NCBI RefSeq assembly: GCF_902506505.1
Contig: NZ_LR733406.1
Location: forward strand, 3,053,666-3,117,665
Reading direction: 5' to 3'
Length of the DNA stretch: 64,000 nt
Origin: Pseudomonas sp. 8AS
GTDB lineage: Bacteria > Pseudomonadota > Gammaproteobacteria > Pseudomonadales > Pseudomonadaceae
Below the pieces are notes generated by a model. That model was not told the DNA's origin, made no database searches, and saw only the letters and a list, made by a program, of their open reading frames with translations. Position 1 is the first letter of the stretch. The number at the start of each line of letters is the position of its first letter. A program made the translations under genes and the position numbers. Of the stretch, positions 1 through 7,832 are shown in pieces.

Positions 1-576
1 CTGCGCCCAGGGGTCCTTGGGAATGTAGGGATCGCCGGCGAAATACAGCTGCAGGGTCACCGGCACATGCAGCGACTCCATCACCCGGAAGTGGATATGC
101 GCCGGACGGGTGATGCCGGCATAGCGCTCCAGCTCCGGCAGGTTAGGCGGCACCGGGTAACGGCCGGGCATCACCGTCTCGAGGCGGTAGCGGCCCTGCT
201 CATCGGTATAGAGCATGCCGCGCAGATGGAACTGGCCACGCTCGGTGAAGTTGCCCGGGGTCTGGGTGTCGTACAGCCCCTGGCTGTTGGCCTGCCAGAC
301 CTCGACCAGCGCATTGGGCAGCGGCGTGCGGCAGTCGGCACTGAGCACCCTGCCGTCGATCACTAGACGCTCGCCAGGCTCCCCGGCCCCGGCCAGGGTG
401 GCCAGAAAGGGCGCGCCGAAGCGGTAGTAGGGGCCGAGGATGTCGGCCTGCGTGGGTCGACACAGGGCACCGGCCAAGCCGTGGCGGACCAGCAATCCGC
501 CCCCCAGCAGCAGCGCCGAACCCTGCAGCAAATGGCGTCGGGAAACACCCGCGCCCACCGCAGCCCTGGTGGCCAT
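1..576 (-). CDS. Exported intradiol ring-cleavage dioxygenase-like protein (3' end outside window)
   Basis: A frame open from an ATG at 576 to the window edge encodes 192 residues without a stop. The N-terminus has a twin-arginine-like SRRHLL (residues 12-17) followed by an Ala/Leu/Gly-rich segment, suggesting Tat export. The rest reads as the intradiol dioxygenase fold: an LPNALVEVWQA strand (87-97), LYD (101-103), PGRYP (137-141) and RPAHIHF (157-163). Tyr102, Tyr140, His160 and His162 are the likely non-haem Fe(III) ligands by analogy with protocatechuate/catechol dioxygenases. Exported members of this family are common in Pseudomonas and their substrates are mostly unknown, so I do not assign catechol or protocatechuate. 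No neighbouring aromatic-degradation genes are visible. The C-terminus is missing because the window ends. Confidence 0.8.
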   Translation of the reverse strand, partial: MATRAAVGAGVSRRHLLQGSALLLGGGLLVRHGLAGALCRPTQADILGPYYRFGAPFLATLAGAGEPGERLVIDGRVLSADCRTPLPNALVEVWQANSQGLYDTQTPGNFTERGQFHLRGMLYTDEQGRYRLETVMPGRYPVPPNLPELERYAGITRPAHIHFRVMESLHVPVTLQLYFAGDPYIPKDPWAQ

Positions 577-710
577 AGTCGCCTCCAGGCCGGATTCGCG
601 CGCCGGCCTCGCCCTGACGGAACGCCTCTCACAAGACTAGCCCCGCCGGGGAGCAGCGACCGACCGTTCGGCTGCCGGCGAACCGGGCTGCTCTTGCTCA
701 GCCCCCGGGT

Positions 711-1562
711 TCAGGGCGCGCCGAACAACGCCGTCCAGTAGATCCCCGCATCGCTTTTCGGGTCGACGGCATAGGCCGCGCCCAGTTCGCTGAACTGCGG
801 GGCCATCAGGTTGGCGCAGTGGCCGGGACTGGCCAGCCAGCCGTCGACCACCTTGCGCGTGGCGTCCAGGCCGGCGGCAATGTTCTCGCCGATGCGCTGG
901 CCGCCGTAGCCGGCCAGCTCGGCGCGATCACCCGGGGTGCGGCCGTCGCGGTCACGGTGGTCGAAGAAGTTGCCGTTAGCCATCGCCCGGCTGTGGCCCT
1001 CGGCCGTGCTCGCCAGCGTGGCATTCCAGGCCAGTGGCGCGGCAGCGGCGAAGGGTTGCCCGCCACATTGGCGCGCCTGGGCGCGGGCGGCGTTGATCTG
1101 TTCCAGCAACTTCTGCCCCTCCGCCTGCCAGTCGCCCAGCTTGCCGCCCAGCAGCGGCCGCGCCAGGACGATGCGCCAGTCGCGGTCCAGGCGGCTGACG
1201 CCGATATCGACGAACTGCGGGTCGAGCACGACCTGGCAGAAGCTTTCGCGCAGCGCCTGCATGGCCGCCTGCGCATCGCGCGGGCCGGACAGGCTGATGG
1301 CCTGCACGTTGACCAGCGGGTAGCTGGCCCGCGCCAGCGAGGCCTGCAGGTCGGCGCCGCCGCTGGCCGGCAGCACCAGGCGCGGATCGGCGGCCAGCGG
1401 CGGCAGCTCTGCCGAGGCCTGGCCGGCGCAGCGCTGCACCTGGCTGCGGTAGGCATTGATCGACTCGATCAGCTGCGCCTCCTCGGCCGCGCCGGCCGTG
1501 GCGACGCACAGCAGGCCCAGCGACAAGGTGGCGAAACGCAAAATGAATGAGCTGACGCGCAT
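711..1562 (-). CDS. CAP (SCP/PR-1) domain secreted protein
   Basis: 283 residues starting at ATG 1562. A purine-rich GAGGGAG lies just upstream, and a signal peptide ending near TAGAAE (about residue 22) follows. The frame is open further upstream, but that extension has no ribosome site and runs antisense through ppiC, so it is rejected. The C-terminal ~140 residues form a CAP/SCP domain: HSRAMANGNFFDH, GENIAAG and GWLASPGHCANLM match the conserved His/Glu/His cavity motifs of bacterial CAP proteins (YkwD type). The N-terminal half is a less conserved region with a similar spacing of Cys and Arg, possibly a degenerate repeat of the same fold. Periplasmic or extracellular; biochemical role unknown. 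Confidence 0.8.
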   Translation of the reverse strand: MRVSSFILRFATLSLGLLCVATAGAAEEAQLIESINAYRSQVQRCAGQASAELPPLAADPRLVLPASGGADLQASLARASYPLVNVQAISLSGPRDAQAAMQALRESFCQVVLDPQFVDIGVSRLDRDWRIVLARPLLGGKLGDWQAEGQKLLEQINAARAQARQCGGQPFAAAAPLAWNATLASTAEGHSRAMANGNFFDHRDRDGRTPGDRAELAGYGGQRIGENIAAGLDATRKVVDGWLASPGHCANLMAPQFSELGAAYAVDPKSDAGIYWTALFGAP

Positions 1563-1721
1563 GAACGGCTCCCTCGGACAGACTGCGCCCATGATGCGCG
1601 ATTTCGCGCCTGTGCGGAGCCCGGCGCGGGCAGATTTATCGCCAGCCGCTCTGCCATCCGGCATGCGCATGCCGGGCAATTGCGCTAGGCTCTGCACCTT
1701 CTCAACAAGGAGTAACACCCC

Positions 1722-2003
1722 ATGGCCCGCGCCACTGCCCGTCATATCCTGGTTGCCACTGAAGCCAAGTGCAACGAATTGAAAGCCGCGATCGAAGCCG
1801 GCGCCGACTTCGCCCAGGTCGCCAAAGACAACTCCACCTGCCCGTCCAGCCGCCAGGGCGGCGACCTCGGTTCCTTCGGCCCGGGGCAGATGGTCAAGGA
1901 ATTCGACACCGTGGTGTTCAGCGCGCCGCTCAACGTGGTGCAGGGCCCGGTGAAAACCCAGTTCGGCTACCACCTGCTGGAAGTGACCAGCCGCCAGGAC
2001 TGA
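1722..2003 (+). CDS. ppiC: Parvulin-type peptidyl-prolyl cis-trans isomerase C
   Basis: 93 residues, the exact size of single-domain parvulins such as E. coli PpiC. The start ATG follows AAGGAG by 8 nt. It begins with the family hallmark ARHILV (residues 5-10) and contains GGDLGSFGPGQMVKEFD and the C-terminal GYHLLEV. There is no signal peptide, so it is cytoplasmic. It catalyses cis-trans isomerisation of X-Pro bonds. It is monocistronic, divergent from the CAP-domain gene and convergent with the DUF1275 gene. Confidence 0.93.
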   Translation: MARATARHILVATEAKCNELKAAIEAGADFAQVAKDNSTCPSSRQGGDLGSFGPGQMVKEFDTVVFSAPLNVVQGPVKTQFGYHLLEVTSRQD

Positions 2004-2011
2004 TCCCCAGT

Positions 2012-2034
2012 GTCCCCACGCCCGCCGTGGGGAC
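2012..2034. terminator. GC-rich hairpin between convergent ppiC and DUF1275 gene
   Basis: A perfect 9-bp stem (GTCCCCACG / CGTGGGGAC) with a 5-nt loop lies 9 nt after the ppiC stop. There is no T-tract on either side, so it is a weak or Rho-assisted terminator at best, placed to serve both convergent genes. Confidence 0.5.
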
Positions 2035-2046
2035 CTCCGGCGCCTC

Positions 2047-2805
2047 TCAGCGCCGCCAGCGCCGCAGCATCAGCGCCAGGTCATCCAGCGCCGGCACGAT
2101 CGCCAGGGTCACCAGTACCAGGGCCAGCGGCAAGGTGGCGATATAGCCGAGGTACTTGAAGCCGAACGCGCCGGCGACGCCGCCGCAGAAGAAGCTCAGC
2201 GCCAGCACGGCCAGCACCAGCAGGCGCGCCCTGTTCACCGCCACCCGCAGCTTTTCCGGCACCGGCGAGCGATTCCAGTACAGCAGCTTGCCCAGCTCGA
2301 TGCCGATGTCGGTGACGATGCCGGTGATGTGCGTGGTGCGGATCTCGGCCTTGGACAGCTTGGTGATCAGCGCATTCTGCAGACCCATGATGAAGCACAG
2401 CAGCATCACCGTGACCGGCACGAACAGCCCCTGCACATCGGCCAGGCGACTGCCCAGCAGGCCGAAGCACAGCAGCAGGAAGGCCTCCAGCAGCAGCGGC
2501 ATGGCGAACTCGGCATGTCGGCGGCGGCGCCGTGAATAGTTGACCATGATCGCCGAGCAGATCGCCCCGAGCAGGAAGGACAGCAACCCGCCGGCGCCGT
2601 TGAGCACCAGGTCGTAGGCGCCGAGCACCAGGTTGTCGGCCATCGACGAGACGATGCCGGTCATGTGCGAGGTGTACTGCTGCACCGCGAGGAAACCGCC
2701 GGCGTTGATCGCCCCCGCGACGAAGGCCAGCACGAAGCCCAGGTGGCGATTGGCATCCGGTGTGCGTTTGCGCCCGACCAAGCGTCTGGCGTAGTGGATC
2801 GGCAT
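2047..2805 (-). CDS. YoaK/DUF1275 family inner-membrane protein
   Basis: 252 residues with about six hydrophobic helices. The first contains FVLAFVAGAINAGGFLAVQQYTSH, a typical DUF1275 opening (a membrane start, then GGF..QY.SHMTG). The later GLQNALITKLSKAEIRTTHITG is also a family hallmark. These proteins are polytopic membrane proteins of unknown function. The start at 2805 was kept because the hydrophilic N-terminus up to residue 20 fits the family. It stands alone and is convergent with ppiC. Confidence 0.85.
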   Translation of the reverse strand: MPIHYARRLVGRKRTPDANRHLGFVLAFVAGAINAGGFLAVQQYTSHMTGIVSSMADNLVLGAYDLVLNGAGGLLSFLLGAICSAIMVNYSRRRRRHAEFAMPLLLEAFLLLCFGLLGSRLADVQGLFVPVTVMLLCFIMGLQNALITKLSKAEIRTTHITGIVTDIGIELGKLLYWNRSPVPEKLRVAVNRARLLVLAVLALSFFCGGVAGAFGFKYLGYIATLPLALVLVTLAIVPALDDLALMLRRWRR

Positions 2806-2964
2806 GGGGCTCTACCTGTTGCGAAACGGGAATACGGGGCCGTGCAGCGGGCCAAGCATATCCGATGCACCCGGCTGCCGGCGCCCTGGCCAGCGCCTTC
2901 TGCTACAGCCCGGGGATTTCGCCGAGCTGTTCGCCAGCACCTGCCGCAAGCGACCCGCCTGCTC

Positions 2965-3164
2965 ATGGAGCACCAGCAGCCGGCCTGGAACATCCTGCAC
3001 AGCGCCCTGCTCCATCAGCTGGCCTGGTTGCTGGGCCGGGCCATGCGGGCGAGCGCGGCACGCCTATCGGCCTGCTGTGGGCCTCGGCCCTGAGCTGGCT
3101 GCTGGTCGTGCTGCCGATCGCGGCCCTGTACCTGCCGCTGCTGACGCTGGGCAGTCTGATCTAA
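2965..3164 (+). pseudogene. Possible frameshifted small membrane-protein gene
   Basis: Between 2806 and 3363 there is no convincing intact gene. An ATG at 2965 opens a stretch reading MEHQQPAWNILHSALLHQLA, continuing as WLLGRAMR, which looks like real coding. The frame is lost near 3045. One nucleotide shift away, the adjacent frame continues IGLLWASALSWLLVVLPIAA and ends YLPLLTLGSLI at the stop 3162-3164, a plausible transmembrane tail. The two halves together would form one protein of roughly 65 residues or more. I see no good ribosome site. This is either a decayed gene, a sequencing indel or coincidence; the rest of the gap holds only promoter sequence for the next gene. Confidence 0.35.
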
Positions 3165-3363
3165 CAGGCGGTTGTCGCCGGTAAACCACCGACGTTGCCA
3201 GCGCGGCGACGAGTGCCCGTTCCCCTTGCCGGGCAGCGGCTATGCTGGATGGAGCATGAAGGATTTAGCGCAAGGCAGGCTCAGGCAGCCTGGGAGGTGA
3301 CGGTGACCCACGAACACTCAGCATTTGTGTGCAATTCAATCCCCTACGCCTGAGGTATCGATC

Positions 3364-3495
3364 ATGAGCAAGAGCATGGACTCGCACAAAGAGGCGAAGA
3401 AAAAGCCGCTGAAAACCGCCCACGAAAAACGCGCGGCCAAGCGGGACAAGAAGCACGGCGGCACCCTGCTCGGCAGCCACGCCGCTACGCCCTGA
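3364..3495 (+). CDS. Small highly basic conserved hypothetical protein (43 aa)
   Basis: A 43-residue frame from ATG 3364 to TGA 3493-3495. It is very Lys-rich and begins MSKSMDSHKEAKKKPLKTAH. It is hydrophilic with no membrane segment, resembling the small Lys/Ala-rich proteins found widely in Pseudomonas genomes. The upstream region has only a weak Shine-Dalgarno-like GAGGTATC. It is followed 9 nt downstream by a 14-bp perfect hairpin, supporting a short independent transcript. Function unknown; the basic character suggests nucleic-acid binding, but that is only inference. Confidence 0.65.
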   Translation: MSKSMDSHKEAKKKPLKTAHEKRAAKRDKKHGGTLLGSHAATP

Positions 3496-3504
3496 GCCCC
3501 ACCC

Positions 3505-3538
3505 GCCACGGCAGCCTGTTCGCCCAGGCTGCCGTGGC
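3505..3538 (+). terminator. 14-bp perfect hairpin after the small basic gene
   Basis: GCCACGGCAGCCTG pairs perfectly with CAGGCTGCCGTGGC across a 6-nt loop. It is followed by GCCCTCGTTTT, a short T-run. It is the probable transcription terminator of the 43-residue gene. Confidence 0.7.
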
Positions 3539-3703
3539 GCCCTCGTTTTCGCCGCACCACCCGCCTCGTCCATCAGCCCGGCTGCGCGCACCTAGTGCCT
3601 AGCGCGGCGCGACCGGCTAGAATCTGCCGCCTGTTTCGAGTCATCGCGCCGGCTGTCCAGCCCGACGCACGACTCCCCACCCGCAGCAAGCGAGAGAACC
3701 GCC

Positions 3704-4405
3704 ATGGGCGCACAGTGGAAAGCCAAACCTAAAGAAGCCGCAGCCAACGCCAGGGGCAAGATCTTCGGCCGTCTGGTCAAGGAAATCATGGTCGCCGCAC
3801 GCAACGGCGCCGACCCGGACACCAACGCCAAGCTGCGCGTGGCCGTACACGCGGCCAAGAAGGCCTCGATGCCCAAGGACACTCTGGAGCGCGCGATCAA
3901 GAAAGGCGCCGGCCTGCTCGGCGAGACCGTCAACTTCGAGCGCACCACCTACGAAGGCTTCGCCCCGCACCAGGTGCCGGTGATCGTCGAATGCCTGACC
4001 GACAACCTGAACCGCACCGTGGCGGAAATCCGCGTGCTGTTCCGCAAGGGCCAGATGGGTGCCTCCGGCTCGGTGACCTGGGACTTCAACCACGTCGGCA
4101 TGATCGAAGCCTCCAGCGACAGCGGCGCCGACCCGGAACTGGCCGCCATCGAAGCCGGCGCCCAGGACTTCGAGCCGTCCGATGAGGGCAACACCCTGTT
4201 CATCACCGAACTGACCGACCTCGACGCCGTGTGCAAGGCCTTGCCGGAGCAGGGTTTCACCGTCAACTCGGCGAAGATCGGCTACATCCCGAAGAACCCG
4301 GTCAGCGGCCTGAGCGACGCGCAGATGGAAGAAGTCGAAGCCTTCCTCGAGGCCCTCGACAACCACGACGACGTGCAGAACGTCTACGTCGGCCTCTCCG
4401 GCTAA
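3704..4405 (+). CDS. YebC/PmpR-family protein, YeeN-type paralogue
   Basis: 233 residues starting [19 protein letters not shown], with the family motifs [29 protein letters not shown] and [14 protein letters not shown]. YebC-family proteins are TACO1-like and are described both as DNA-binding regulators (PmpR of P. aeruginosa) and as ribosome-associated factors that relieve polyproline stalls. The canonical Pseudomonas yebC/pmpR lies upstream of ruvC; this copy is not next to ruvCAB and begins GAQWK rather than GHSKW, so it is the second, YeeN-like paralogue. It is apparently followed by two small genes. Confidence 0.88.
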   Translation: MGAQWKAKPKEAAANARGKIFGRLVKEIMVAARNGADPDTNAKLRVAVHAAKKASMPKDTLERAIKKGAGLLGETVNFERTTYEGFAPHQVPVIVECLTDNLNRTVAEIRVLFRKGQMGASGSVTWDFNHVGMIEASSDSGADPELAAIEAGAQDFEPSDEGNTLFITELTDLDAVCKALPEQGFTVNSAKIGYIPKNPVSGLSDAQMEEVEAFLEALDNHDDVQNVYVGLSG

Positions 4406-4414
4406 GCCTCAGGC

Positions 4415-4603
4415 GTGAGCCGCAGCCAATACCACCAGCAGCATGCCGCACGTGCCGAGCTCGAAGCCCGGCGCCTGCTGCAACAGCGCGAGGCCCTCGG
4501 CCCGCGCTGGCTGGACTGGGTGGCCAGCCAGCTCTACCAGTTGTCCCCGCCGGAATACGCCAGCATGGTGCGCCGCGAACTGGAACGGCAAAGCGCCGGC
4601 TGA
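4415..4603 (+). CDS. Small hypothetical protein (62 aa)
   Basis: The GTG start at 4415 lies 9 nt after the YebC-family stop, suggesting translational coupling. The product is 62 residues, hydrophilic and helical, rich in Gln/Arg/Glu (LEARRLLQQREALG), with an LDWVASQLYQLSPPEY segment. No known domain is recognised. The arrangement directly behind the YebC paralogue and good codon usage support a real gene. Confidence 0.6.
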   Translation: MSRSQYHQQHAARAELEARRLLQQREALGPRWLDWVASQLYQLSPPEYASMVRRELERQSAG

Positions 4604-4809
4604 ACCGCACCCTACGACCATCCGCCTGCCCTGCCGATAATCGCGACTGATTCTCAGGCGCCCTCGAACATTGATCTCCGACAAGACGCGGCCGGCGCCA
4701 CCCCGCAACAATGCGCGGCATAACGCGTGTGCGGCCCACGAGCCCACCCCTCCCCCTTGCGTGTAGACCCGACCACCGCCGCCATCCGGCGCCAGCCTGA
4801 GGTTTACCC

Positions 4810-5145
4810 ATGAGCATCACTTCCGCCAGCATCTGCGCCGCGGCCGACGCCCTGCAGGGCTTCGTCGGCTTCAACGAGAAGACCGGCCGGCACATCGTGC
4901 GTTTCAGCGAGGACTCCTTCGGCCTCGACGTGCCGGGCGAGAGCATCACCCCCACCAGCGAGTTCGTCTGGACGCCGCTGCCCGGCGGCATCATGAGCCT
5001 CAGCCGCGAACGCCTGCAGCTGCTGGTTGCGCAGAACATCGACGACCGCCTGCACCTCGCCGAGGCACTGCATGTCTACCTGCGGCGCAGCGACCTGCCG
5101 GAAATCAGCGCCGAACGCCGGGTGCTGCCCAGGGCGCCGGCCTGA
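4810..5145 (+). CDS. Hypothetical protein (111 aa)
   Basis: 111 residues starting MSITSASICAAADALQGFVG, preceded by TGAGGTTTACCC (weak GAGG site). It is soluble with no signal peptide, and contains an FNEKTGRHIVRFSEDSFGLDV stretch and a C-terminal helical part. I do not recognise the family. It is flanked by 200 bp and 275 bp of non-coding DNA, so it is probably monocistronic. Confidence 0.6.
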   Translation: MSITSASICAAADALQGFVGFNEKTGRHIVRFSEDSFGLDVPGESITPTSEFVWTPLPGGIMSLSRERLQLLVAQNIDDRLHLAEALHVYLRRSDLPEISAERRVLPRAPA

Positions 5146-5205
5146 GCGGAATCCGCGCACAGGCACCGCTGGATGGGCGCCGCCACGCTCAGCGCCTGCG
5201 CGTCC

Positions 5206-5227
5206 CGCAGGAGCGGCTTCGCCGCGA
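5206..5227. repeat. REP-like palindrome fragment
   Basis: GGAGCGGCTTCGCCGCGAA contains the GCGGC-TTC-GCCGC hairpin core typical of Pseudomonas REP sequences. Only one copy is seen in this 275-bp gap, so the call rests on resemblance. Confidence 0.35.
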
Positions 5228-5420
5228 ACCGCAGCGCCACAGCCACGGCTGAAGCCCGCCCCACGCTGGGGGCCAGTCGCGCCGCCAGCTCGCACGCCGG
5301 CACGCCACGGCCAAGCCGGCCCGTGAGCACGCTGTCACGGCGCTCCGGCGGGGCTGGCATAATGCCCGCTCCAAAACCGGGCGCGACACGACACCCGAGC
5401 GATTGAAAGGACGGCAATCG

Positions 5421-6296
5421 ATGCACGCAACAGCGCTCTACGGCTGGCTATTGCTTCTGCTGCTGGCGCCACTCCAGACCGTGGCGGACGAGCTGCTGCG
5501 CTACCCGCGCGCGCCCAGCGGCGAGGAGTACCGCCAGGCCTACGCCCTGGCCCAGTTGCAGCAGGCCCTAGACAAGGCCGGCAGCCCCCTGCGCCTGCAG
5601 CCTTCGGAGCAGCCGATGGAACAGCAACGCGCGCTGGTCAGCCTTGAGGAAGGCGGCGTGGTCGACGTGGTCTGGAGCATGACCAGCGCGGAGCGCGAGC
5701 GACGCTTGCTGCCGGTACGCATTCCGCTGGACAAGGGCCTGTATGGCTGGCGCATCGCCCTGCTGCGTCAGGACCGCCCCCTGCTGCTGCGCCATGTGCG
5801 CCAGCTCGCCGACCTGCAGGGCTGGCGCGCCGGCCAGGGCCACGACTGGCCGGACACGCAGATCCTGCGCTACAACGGCCTGCCGGTGGAGGTCACCTCC
5901 AGCTACGACAGCCTGTTCCGCATGCTCGATGCCAGGCGCTTCGACTACTTTCCGCGGGCGGTCATCGAGATCTGGGACGAGGCCGAGCACAACCAGGAGG
6001 CGGCCATCACCATCGACCGCCACCTGCTCCTGCACTACCCCACCGCCCTGTATTTCTTCTTCTCGCCGCGCAACCCGCTGCTGGCCGAAACCGTGGAACG
6101 CGGCCTGGAGCGGGCCCTGGCCGACGGCTCGTTCGACCGCCTGTTCCTGCAGCACTACGGCGCCACCCTGGGGCGCGTCGACTTCGCCCGGCGCCGGCTG
6201 ATCGAGCTGCGCAATCCGCTGCTGCCGGCGGCCACCCCCCTGCAGCGGCGCGAGCTGTGGTTCCGCCCGGACGACCTACGGCAGCCACGCCTCTAG
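5421..6296 (+). CDS. Periplasmic solute-binding-like protein
   Basis: 291 residues from ATG 5421. AAAGGA lies 11 nt upstream, and a possible TTG start six codons earlier would overlap that site. A signal peptide (YGWLLLLLLAPLQTVADE, cleavage about residue 23) is followed by a family-3-like bilobal binding-protein sequence: SLEEGGVVDVVWSMTSAERE, LDKGLYGWRIALL and LDARRFDYFPRAVIE. No permease or ATPase is nearby, so it is an orphan; such proteins in Pseudomonas can feed other ABC systems or act as sensory domains. Ligand unknown. It converges with the following phospholipase-like gene with only 8 nt between stops. Confidence 0.7.
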   Translation: MHATALYGWLLLLLLAPLQTVADELLRYPRAPSGEEYRQAYALAQLQQALDKAGSPLRLQPSEQPMEQQRALVSLEEGGVVDVVWSMTSAERERRLLPVRIPLDKGLYGWRIALLRQDRPLLLRHVRQLADLQGWRAGQGHDWPDTQILRYNGLPVEVTSSYDSLFRMLDARRFDYFPRAVIEIWDEAEHNQEAAITIDRHLLLHYPTALYFFFSPRNPLLAETVERGLERALADGSFDRLFLQHYGATLGRVDFARRRLIELRNPLLPAATPLQRRELWFRPDDLRQPRL

Positions 6297-6304
6297 CAGG
6301 CCGT

Positions 6305-7615
6305 TCAGGGCTGCCGGCTGGCGGATACCCCCGGCAGGCTGGCACGCACGGCCTGGCGGCTATGCGTGCCGAAGTTGCGGAACAACTCCACCAGCAGTTG
6401 CTCCATGGCCGGGTCGTGGGCGCTGGCCAGCTGGTTGCCGGCGCTGAAGCCCTGGCTGGCGGCCTGGCGCGCCAGCCACAGGCCGATCAGTTGATCCAGC
6501 TGATCGGCGCGCGCCTGGGACTCTGCGGCCACCACCTGCACCGCGTAGTCCGGGCCCACGGCCGGGGAGCCGGCATCCTGGCGCAGGTCGGCATAGGCCG
6601 CCAGCAACGGGTGGTCGGCCGGACCGTCGTGCATCAGCAGCTGCATGCGTTCGAGCTGGTAGTGCTCGATGGCGGTATGCCGGTCGGCCACGCGCTGGAT
6701 CGCGGCATCGCGATCCTCCGGGAAACCGGCCTCGGCCTTGGCGGCGATCAGCACCATGTCGCCGGTATCCACCCCCGGCAGCACCCGGGCGTGGTAGGGC
6801 TGGGTCAGGTCCTGCAGGTAGTGCAGGGCCCAGCCGAGGAAGCGGTAGCCCCAATACGGGTGGCCACTGGCGAAGGCCAGGCGGGCCAGGCCGCTGTACT
6901 GGTAGATCCGCCAGTGCGGCAGGGTCCGCGCCAGGTACGGCGCGGCGGCGAAGATCAGCTCGGACTCGTGGTAGTAGCCGATATGGAAAGGCGCCTGGGA
7001 GGAATACTCGAAGCGCGCATCGCCGAACGGTTGCTCGCCGAAGTTGTAGTCCTGGCCGGCCGTGCCCGGGTTGTCGCGAAACAGGTTGATGTCGTGGCCA
7101 TAGTCCGGCTCGTCGGCGGCGCTGGCCAGCACCTGCAGGGCGCTGACCGTCTCGCCCGGCTGCAGCTCCAGATAGCGCCAGTGGCTCCACGGGCCGATCT
7201 TGTGGAACACCAGGACATCCTGGCTGAGCAGGCGGCGCCGGCCGCCGGCATCCTGCCCCGGCAGCTGCTGGATGAAACTGGCCAGGCGCACCTCGGGGTT
7301 GATCCGCAGCGCCCGCAGGAAGGCCTGGCGCGGCTCCTTGAGGCCGGCGGCCAGCCAGCGCAGGTTGTCCGGGCGCGCCGGGTAGCCGGGGAAGTGTTCG
7401 CGGGCAAAGCGCTCCTGCTGGTCGAGCAGGTGTTCGATGGCCGGCGCCTGGTCGAGCAGGAAGGCCTCCAGCGGCTCGACCGGCACCTCGGCCGCCAGCT
7501 CGGGCATGCCGCGCAGCGCCAGCAGGCTGCCGAGGGAATGATTGGACCAGGCCTGGGCCGCCAGCGGCAGGCAGGCGAGGAGCCAGGCACAGGACAACAG
7601 GACGAACGGTTTCAC
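6305..7615 (-). CDS. Exported Zn-dependent phospholipase C / P1-nuclease superfamily protein
   Basis: 436 residues from a GTG at 7615, which has GGAG 5 nt upstream. The signal peptide ends AAQA, so the mature protein would start WSNH, placing Trp1 at the N-terminus exactly as in B. cereus phospholipase C and P1 nuclease, where Trp1 is a zinc ligand. A second hallmark, ALHYLQDLTQPYHA, has the H-x3-D-x5-H spacing of the PLC zinc site. Further candidates are FHKIGPWSHW and YGHDINLF. Cellular location is periplasmic or secreted; the substrate (phospholipid or nucleic acid) cannot be decided from sequence. The protein is longer than the ~245-280-residue prototypes, with an extra C-terminal helical half. 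Confidence 0.72.
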   Translation of the reverse strand: MKPFVLLSCAWLLACLPLAAQAWSNHSLGSLLALRGMPELAAEVPVEPLEAFLLDQAPAIEHLLDQQERFAREHFPGYPARPDNLRWLAAGLKEPRQAFLRALRINPEVRLASFIQQLPGQDAGGRRRLLSQDVLVFHKIGPWSHWRYLELQPGETVSALQVLASAADEPDYGHDINLFRDNPGTAGQDYNFGEQPFGDARFEYSSQAPFHIGYYHESELIFAAAPYLARTLPHWRIYQYSGLARLAFASGHPYWGYRFLGWALHYLQDLTQPYHARVLPGVDTGDMVLIAAKAEAGFPEDRDAAIQRVADRHTAIEHYQLERMQLLMHDGPADHPLLAAYADLRQDAGSPAVGPDYAVQVVAAESQARADQLDQLIGLWLARQAASQGFSAGNQLASAHDPAMEQLLVELFRNFGTHSRQAVRASLPGVSASRQP

Positions 7616-7832
7616 TCTCACTCCATTACTCGGCGGCGGTCTGCGGCAGGCCAGCCTAACCCCGGCGGCCGCCCGCCGCACGGACACAAGACGCCAGGCA
7701 CAGGCACAGATCCGGCCACCTGATGGCCTGGCGCGAGTGAACGCATGGAATGAGCGCTGTTCAATGCCGTCGGCGCCCTGGCCGGCGGCGCCCGATCCCG
7801 CTCGCCGCTGCCACGCGAGCGGGCTCCGAACC

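Noticed and set aside
1563..1973. N-terminal extension of the CAP-domain protein
   Set aside because: No ribosome site; the signal peptide begins at the ATG at 1562; the extension is antisense to ppiC.
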